Source: Actinomadura rifamycini DSM 43936 (GTDB lineage Bacteria; Actinomycetota; Actinomycetes; Streptosporangiales; Streptosporangiaceae). Taken from it: DNA of 64,000 nucleotides. The translations under genes were made by a program, and so were the position numbers. Positions 59,350 through 64,000 of this stretch are shown here, one piece after another. Every line of letters begins with the position of its first letter. The stretch's first letter is position 1. Location: positions 124,001-188,000 of the forward strand of contig NZ_AULB01000011.1 of NCBI RefSeq assembly GCF_000425065.1, written 5' to 3'. A model generated the notes under the pieces. That model had not been told where the DNA came from. It did no database searches and saw only the letters and a list, made by a program, of their open reading frames with translations.

Positions 59350-62232
59350 ATGCGGGTGCGCCCGGATGTCAGTGTGGTGGTGATCGCCTACAACGATGCG
59401 CGGCGGCTGCCCCGGGCGGTCGCCTCGACGCTGGCGCAGTCGCTGCGCTCCGTGGAGACGGTGATCGTGGACGACGCGAGCACCGACCGCACCGGGGACG
59501 TCGCGGAGCGCCTCGCCGCCGCGCATCCGGGCCGGGTCCGGGCCGTGCACCTGCCGGTGAACTCCGGGGGGTGCGGCCGTCCCCGCAACACCGGGGTCGA
59601 GCGTTCGGACGGCCGGTTCGTCATGTTCCTCGACAGCGACGACCTGCTGGACCGGCACGCGTGCCTCAACCTGGTGTCCGCCGGCGAGGAGACCGGCGCG
59701 GACCTGGTCTCGGGCCTGTGCACGAGGGTGTTCCTGAACCGCCCGCCGGACGCGAAGAACCGGATGCGCCCCTGGTATCCGTGGCTGTACGAGCGCAGCG
59801 CCGTCTACGGTTCGCTCAGCGAGAACCCCGATCTGCTGTACGACACGCTGTCCACGAACAAGGCGTACCGCAGGGAGTTCCTGGACGAGCACGGGCTGCG
59901 GTTCGTCGAGCGCCTCCACTACGAGGACCTGCTGTTCACCGCCGAGGCGTACCTGGCGGCCCGGCGCACCGCGCTGATCCCGCACCGGGTCTACAACTGG
60001 CTGGTCAAGGACGCCGCGGCGGGTCTGTCGATCTCCAACCGGCGCGCCGAGCTCGCGAACTTCGCGGACCGGCTGGAGATCCACCGCCGCATCGACATGC
60101 TGTTCGCGCTCCGCGGCGCCCACGGGCTGAAGCGCGCCAAGGACGTCAAGTTCCTCAACCACGACCTGCTGCTGTACCTGCGGGAGCTGCGGGGGCGCGA
60201 CCCCGGGCACCGGGCGCGGTTCCTCGACCTGGCGGCGGGCTACGTCGCCGAGCTGGACCCGCGGGCGTTCGAGGACGCCAACCCGATGGCGGCGGCCGCC
60301 GCGTACCTGATCCGGGAGGGCGACCACGCGGCGGCGCTGGCCGCGGCCGAGCACCGGCCCGACCACCCCGTGCTGGGCGCGCCGCTGGCGGAGCGGGACG
60401 GCCGGATCTACTGGGGCGCGCGCCCGCCGCGCGGGGGGCTCGGGCGGCGCGTGCTGGACGTCACGGGGTTCGGCTTCCACCTGCGGCCGCTGCGGGAGCT
60501 GTGCCCGGGGAACACGGTGACGCGGCTGGAGGTCCGGGACGGCTGCGCCCGCATCGCCGGGCACGTCCTGAACCCGCTCGGCCGGGTGCCGCCGGACGCC
60601 GACCTGTCGGCGGTGCTGGTGTTCCGGGACCGCCGCGGGCGGGCGCCGGCGGCGCGGGTCGGCGCGGACGTCGAGCACCGCGGCGACCGGCTGGTCTGGC
60701 GGGCGGAGTTCGACCCGCGGCGGTGCGTCCGGCCGATCGGCTTCGTCGACCGGCTGTGGGACGTGCGGCTGCGCGTCACGGTGAACGGCGAGACGATGGT
60801 CACCCGCCCGGGGAGCGGCACCGGTTCGCCCCCGCTGAACGACGTGGACCTTCCGGTGCGGCCGCGGCTGACCCGCCTCGCCGGGGACGTCCTGCGCTCG
60901 CACGTGACCGCGGCCGGGCACCTGTCGTTCGTCCTGGACGGGCGCGGCCGCGGCGCGCGGTTCGCGGGGGCGGTCGTGCGGGGCGCGGCGGGGACCCCGG
61001 CGGGACGGGGCTCGTGGCGGCGCGCGCGGCGGCTGCACCGGTCGGCGCGCCGGGCGCTGACGTCGCGGCGGACGAAGACGGCGGTGTTCAACCGGGTCCT
61101 GACGCGGCTTCCGGTGCGGCCCGGGCTGGCGGTGTTCGAGAGCCACCTCGGCCGGTCCTACTCCGACAACCCCAAGTACATCTACCGTGAGCTGCGCCGG
61201 TCCGGACTCGCGGTGGACGCGGTGTGGTCCTACCGGTCCTCGCCGAAGGGGTTCCCGCCCGACGCGCGGCTCGTCCGGCGCGGCTCGTGGGCCTACTACC
61301 GGGCGCTCGCGCGGGCGCGGTTCTGGGTCGACAACCAGGGCTTCCCGGACGGCCTGCGCAAGCGGCCCGAAACCACCTACATCCAGACGTGGCACGGTTC
61401 GGCGGTCAAGCTGATGGGCCTCGACCAGCCGCGGCTCAAGGGCGGCCCCGCGGGCGGCCGGCACCGGCTCCGCCGGATGGTGGAGCGCTACGACTGCTTC
61501 CTGGTGCGGTCGGAGCACGACGTCCGCACCCTGTGCCCGGCCCTGGGCGTGCGCGCGGAGGCGCTGCCCGCCGGGTATCCCCGCAACGATCCGCTGGTCC
61601 GCGGCGCGGACGCCGATCCGGAGACGGCCGCCGAGGTCGCCGAGCTGCGCAGAGAGCTCGGGCTGGAGGGGGACCGGCGCCGGGTGCTGCTGTACGCGCC
61701 GACGTTCGCGACCGGCCCCCGGGGCCGCCCGGTCCGGACGCTGGAGCCGCCGATCGACCCGGACGTGTTCGCCCGGGAGCTGGGGGAGCAGTTCGTGCTG
61801 CTGCTCCGGCCCCACTACCTGTGCCGGGCGGGCCTCCCGCCGTCCGCGCGCGCGTACATGCGGGACGTCGGCGACGTGCCGGACGTCACCCCGCTGCTGC
61901 TGCTCGCGGACGCGCTGATCACCGACCGCTCGTCGATCATGTTCGACTACGCGCTGCTGGACCGTCCGATCGTGCTGCACCTGCCGGACGTCCCGCCCGG
62001 TCAGGGGGGCGACCCCGGCGGCGGGTACGTCGACCTCGAGCGGGACGCGCCCGGGCCGATCGCCCGGACGGCGGACGAACTCGTCGCCGCGCTCGCGGAC
62101 CTGGACGCGGCGGAGGCGGTGCACGCGCCCCGCCGCCGGGCGTTCGCCGCGCGGTTCGGCGAGCACGACCGCGGCACGGCGGCGCGCACGGTCGTGGAAC
62201 GCTACTTCGCCGATCGGGGGCGGGCATGCTGA
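59350..62232 (+). CDS. Fused GT2 glycosyltransferase and CDP-glycerol-type glycerophosphotransferase
   Basis: The 960-aa protein starts with a GT2 domain: V-S-V-V-V-I-A-Y-N-D, V-D-D-A-S-T-D-R-T and M-F-L-D-S-D-D (about residues 90-96), then a linker with beta-rich segments. The C-terminal half (about 580-950) is a TagF/TagB-like domain with Y-I-Q-T-W-H-G-S-A-V-K and D-R-S-S-I-M-F-D-Y-A. It is a cytoplasmic, membrane-associated builder of teichoic-acid-like or other glycan-phosphate polymers. ATG 59350 follows GGAGGGAGG. Confidence 0.9.
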   Translation: MRVRPDVSVVVIAYNDARRLPRAVASTLAQSLRSVETVIVDDASTDRTGDVAERLAAAHPGRVRAVHLPVNSGGCGRPRNTGVERSDGRFVMFLDSDDLLDRHACLNLVSAGEETGADLVSGLCTRVFLNRPPDAKNRMRPWYPWLYERSAVYGSLSENPDLLYDTLSTNKAYRREFLDEHGLRFVERLHYEDLLFTAEAYLAARRTALIPHRVYNWLVKDAAAGLSISNRRAELANFADRLEIHRRIDMLFALRGAHGLKRAKDVKFLNHDLLLYLRELRGRDPGHRARFLDLAAGYVAELDPRAFEDANPMAAAAAYLIREGDHAAALAAAEHRPDHPVLGAPLAERDGRIYWGARPPRGGLGRRVLDVTGFGFHLRPLRELCPGNTVTRLEVRDGCARIAGHVLNPLGRVPPDADLSAVLVFRDRRGRAPAARVGADVEHRGDRLVWRAEFDPRRCVRPIGFVDRLWDVRLRVTVNGETMVTRPGSGTGSPPLNDVDLPVRPRLTRLAGDVLRSHVTAAGHLSFVLDGRGRGARFAGAVVRGAAGTPAGRGSWRRARRLHRSARRALTSRRTKTAVFNRVLTRLPVRPGLAVFESHLGRSYSDNPKYIYRELRRSGLAVDAVWSYRSSPKGFPPDARLVRRGSWAYYRALARARFWVDNQGFPDGLRKRPETTYIQTWHGSAVKLMGLDQPRLKGGPAGGRHRLRRMVERYDCFLVRSEHDVRTLCPALGVRAEALPAGYPRNDPLVRGADADPETAAEVAELRRELGLEGDRRRVLLYAPTFATGPRGRPVRTLEPPIDPDVFARELGEQFVLLLRPHYLCRAGLPPSARAYMRDVGDVPDVTPLLLLADALITDRSSIMFDYALLDRPIVLHLPDVPPGQGGDPGGGYVDLERDAPGPIARTADELVAALADLDAAEAVHAPRRRAFAARFGEHDRGTAARTVVERYFADRGRAC

Positions 62233-63638
62233 CGGGCAGGGAGACCGGCGGGGGCACCGCCGGGCGGGACGTCTTCGTCGTCTGCAACAGCGCCGACGGC
62301 GTCGGGGGCGTCCAGCGGTGGGCCCACCACACGGCGCGGCTGTTCGCGGAGCGCGGCGACCGCGTCACGCTCGTCGGGATCACCGCCGGTCAGGGGCCCG
62401 CCGCGCACGACCCGGCCGGCGCGTACCGGGTGGCGGCGCTGCACGGCCGGTGGCGGCCGCCCGCCCTCGCCCTCCCGCCGCGCTCGCCGCGCGCCCGCCT
62501 GGACCCGGCCGCGCGGGGGCGCGACGCGTGGCGCTCGGCCGCGCAGCGGCGCGGCGCCGCGCGGCTCTCCCGGCTGCTCGCCGCGGCCCGCCCGGGCGCC
62601 GTCGTGATCGTCGCGCAGGTGTGGGCGATGGAGTGGGTGCGGCTCGCCGACACCTCGGGCCTGCGGGTCGTCGGGATGACGCACGAGTCGTTCGAGGCCA
62701 CGCGGCGCTCGTCCCGCTACGGCCGGGTCCGGGAGCACTACGCGCACGCGGACCGGCTGCTCGCGCTGACCGCGGAGGACGCCGACGCGTGGGCCCGCGC
62801 GGGCATGACCAACGCCGGCCACGTCCCGAACCCGCTGCACGTCGAGCCGACGGTGTACCCGACGCTCGACCTGCCGGCCGTCGCCTGCGTCGGGCGGCTG
62901 TCGGACGAGAAGGGCGTCGACCTGCTGCTGGAGGCGTGGGCGCGGGCCAGGGAGCGGCGCCCGGGCTGGCGGCTGCACGTCTACGGCACCGGACCGGACG
63001 AGGAGGCGCTGCGGCGCCGCGCCGCCGAGGCGGGCCTCGCGGACACCGTGGAGTTCCGCGGCGTCGTCGCCGACGTCGAGGACGCCCTGGTGGAGGTGTC
63101 GGTGTTCGCGCTGCCGTCGCGGGCCGAGGGGTTCCCGATGTCGGTGCTGGAGGCCATGGCGTACGGGCTGCCCACGGTGGCGTTCGACTGCGCGCCCGGC
63201 GTCCGCGCCCTGCTCGAAGAGGCGCCGCCCGGGGACGGGGCGCCCGGGCACGGGGCGTCCGGGCTGCTGGTCCCGCCGGGCGACACGGCGGCGTTCGCCG
63301 AGGCGCTCGGCCGGCTCATGGACGACCCCGACCTGTGCCGCGAGCTGGGGGCGAACGCGCGCGCGTCCGTCCGGCGGTTCCGGCCGGAGGCGGTGCTGGC
63401 GCACTGGGACCGGCTGTTCGACCTGCTGCACCGCGACCTCCCGGCGGTCCCGGCGGGGGACCCCGCGCCGACCGGACGGACGGCCCCGGCGCGGGACCGC
63501 GCGGAGCGGAGGCGCGCGCGGCGCGGGCGCCTCGCGCGCGAGGCCGCCCGCGGGACGGCGCGACCCGCGGCCCCCGCGGCCCGGCCCGCCGCCGCCGGGC
63601 GGGACGCCGCACCCGCCCTGGAGGGCGATTCTTTCTAA
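62226..63638 (+). CDS. GT4-family glycosyltransferase
   Basis: About 470 aa, with G-V-G-G-V-Q-R-W near the N-terminus, V-G-R-L-S-D-E-K-G-V-D-L-L-L-E-A-W and the donor site P-S-R-A-E-G-F-P-M-S-V-L-E-A-M-A-Y-G-L-P (with breaks), the E-x7-E motif of GT-B retaining enzymes. Its start overlaps the TagF fusion gene by 7 bases, so both belong to one cell-envelope polymer pathway. The last 60 residues are a low-complexity Ala/Arg/Pro tail. Confidence 0.92.
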   Translation: MLTGRETGGGTAGRDVFVVCNSADGVGGVQRWAHHTARLFAERGDRVTLVGITAGQGPAAHDPAGAYRVAALHGRWRPPALALPPRSPRARLDPAARGRDAWRSAAQRRGAARLSRLLAAARPGAVVIVAQVWAMEWVRLADTSGLRVVGMTHESFEATRRSSRYGRVREHYAHADRLLALTAEDADAWARAGMTNAGHVPNPLHVEPTVYPTLDLPAVACVGRLSDEKGVDLLLEAWARARERRPGWRLHVYGTGPDEEALRRRAAEAGLADTVEFRGVVADVEDALVEVSVFALPSRAEGFPMSVLEAMAYGLPTVAFDCAPGVRALLEEAPPGDGAPGHGASGLLVPPGDTAAFAEALGRLMDDPDLCRELGANARASVRRFRPEAVLAHWDRLFDLLHRDLPAVPAGDPAPTGRTAPARDRAERRRARRGRLAREAARGTARPAAPAARPAAAGRDAAPALEGDSF

Positions 63639-63652
63639 CAACTGTTTGGTAG
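63635..63652. promoter_or_regulatory. Operator-like inverted repeat before the last acyl-CoA dehydrogenase
   Basis: CTAACAACTGTTTGGTAG has arms CTAnCAA and TTGnTAG around four bases. It sits 10 bases before the GTG start, overlapping the end of the upstream gene, so a TetR-type regulator could block transcription here. Confidence 0.55.
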
Positions 63653-63662
63653 AGTGCGCCAC

Positions 63663-64000
63663 GTGAACGAGAACGAGTCCCCCGAGGACCGGGCGTTCCG
63701 GGCCGAGGTCCGCGACTGGCTCGAGTCCAACCTGGCCGGCGAGTTCGCGCACGCCCGCGGGCTCGGCGGCCCGGGCCGCGAGCACGAGGCGCACGAGGAG
63801 CGGCTGGCCTGGGAGCGGCACATGGCCGCCGCCGGCTGGACCTGCGTGGGCTGGCCGAAGGAGCACGGCGGCCGCGGCGCGAGCCTCCGGCAGCAGGTGA
63901 TCTTCCATGAGGAGTACGCGCTCGCCGACGCCCCCGCCCGGGTGAACCACATCGGCGAGAACCTGCTCGGCCCGACGATCATCGCGTTCGGCACCGAGGA
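63663..64000 (+). CDS. Acyl-CoA dehydrogenase, N-terminal part (runs off the right edge)
   Basis: From GTG 63663 the first 112 residues read like an ACAD N-terminal domain: F-R-A-E-V-R-D-W-L-E-S-N-L, W-E-R-H-M-A-A-A-G-W and W-P-K-E-H-G-G-R-G-A-S. The catalytic part is beyond the window. It is separate from the upstream glycosyltransferase gene by a palindromic site and so probably begins a new unit. Confidence 0.85.
   Translation, partial: MNENESPEDRAFRAEVRDWLESNLAGEFAHARGLGGPGREHEAHEERLAWERHMAAAGWTCVGWPKEHGGRGASLRQQVIFHEEYALADAPARVNHIGENLLGPTIIAFGTE

Noticed and set aside
59206..62166. A 986-codon antisense frame opposite the glycosyltransferase fusion
   Set aside because: Its Arg/Pro/Val-rich content shows no domain and mirrors third-position GC bias of the real plus-strand gene.
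1..64000. CRISPR arrays, insertion sequences, phage genes, polyketide/NRPS modules or replication origins
   Set aside because: I saw no spaced direct repeats of CRISPR type, no transposase or integrase motifs, no PKS/NRPS domains and no dnaA-box cluster.

Overview
The window is about 64 kb of very GC-rich DNA with strong G/C preference at third codon positions, many GTG starts, ATGA/GTGA stop-start overlaps, F420-type enzymes, XRE/DUF397/ATP-binding-protein modules, DUF574 methyltransferases and actinobacterial ydaO leaders. Together these indicate a chromosome of a filamentous actinomycete (Actinomadura/Streptosporangiales-like is my best guess; the sequence does not prove the genus). All functions come from motifs and family resemblance read by eye.

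Layout. 1-11.6 kb holds an AcuI-like reductase with a MaoC-type dehydratase, diverging from a tightly packed operon: SMP-30/NHL beta-propeller (possible lactonase), SDR, Rieske oxygenase, Baeyer-Villiger monooxygenase, second SDR, ThDP-dependent lyase and aldehyde dehydrogenase. 11.6-15.5 kb is a small-gene zone (SUKH protein, two tandem DUF397 genes, an XRE regulator, an ATP-binding anti-sigma-like protein, a DHFR-like protein). 15.5-27.7 kb is acyl-CoA metabolism: a minus-strand operon (CaiB CoA-transferase, acyl-CoA dehydrogenase, CitE-like lyase, CoA-transferase), a divergent acyl-CoA ligase (frameshifted at a 13-C run) with an SDR, a GntR regulator, and four acyl-CoA dehydrogenase genes in alternating full-length and degenerate form. 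A similar near-palindrome (ATnCTTRYAAGnAT-like) lies in three divergent promoter regions of this stretch, which suggests that one regulator, perhaps the embedded GntR protein, controls one catabolic regulon. The gene set fits oxidative ring opening of a cyclic ketone or terpenoid/steroid-like substrate followed by beta-oxidation; the substrate cannot be read from sequence.

27.7-45.3 kb is a mixed region: MpaB-like protein and TetR, a ydaO (c-di-AMP) leader with a VanY-type peptidase, F420-type enzymes, a secreted HNH nuclease, a CrtC-like/FAD oxidoreductase pair facing a TetR gene across a perfect 18-bp palindrome, a TIM-barrel secreted protein, an acyl-CoA ligase, a YibE/F membrane protein and a DUF1992 protein. 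44.6-48.3 kb is an aromatic meta-cleavage cluster (TetR, internally deleted flavin hydroxylase pseudogene, extradiol dioxygenase, alpha/beta hydrolase).

48.3-55.5 kb contains a P450-methyltransferase pair, HEAT- and TPR-repeat proteins, a decayed TlpA/ABC transporter/ricin-lectin patch and tRNA-Pro(GGG). 55.8-64 kb has an ANTAR-PAS-SpoIIE phosphatase, a second ydaO leader driving a CHAP-domain cell-wall hydrolase, a fused glycosyltransferase/teichoic-acid-type polymerase, a GT4 glycosyltransferase and the start of another acyl-CoA dehydrogenase. The two ydaO leaders share core sequence and promoter spacing, so two wall hydrolases about 29 kb apart appear to answer to the same second messenger.
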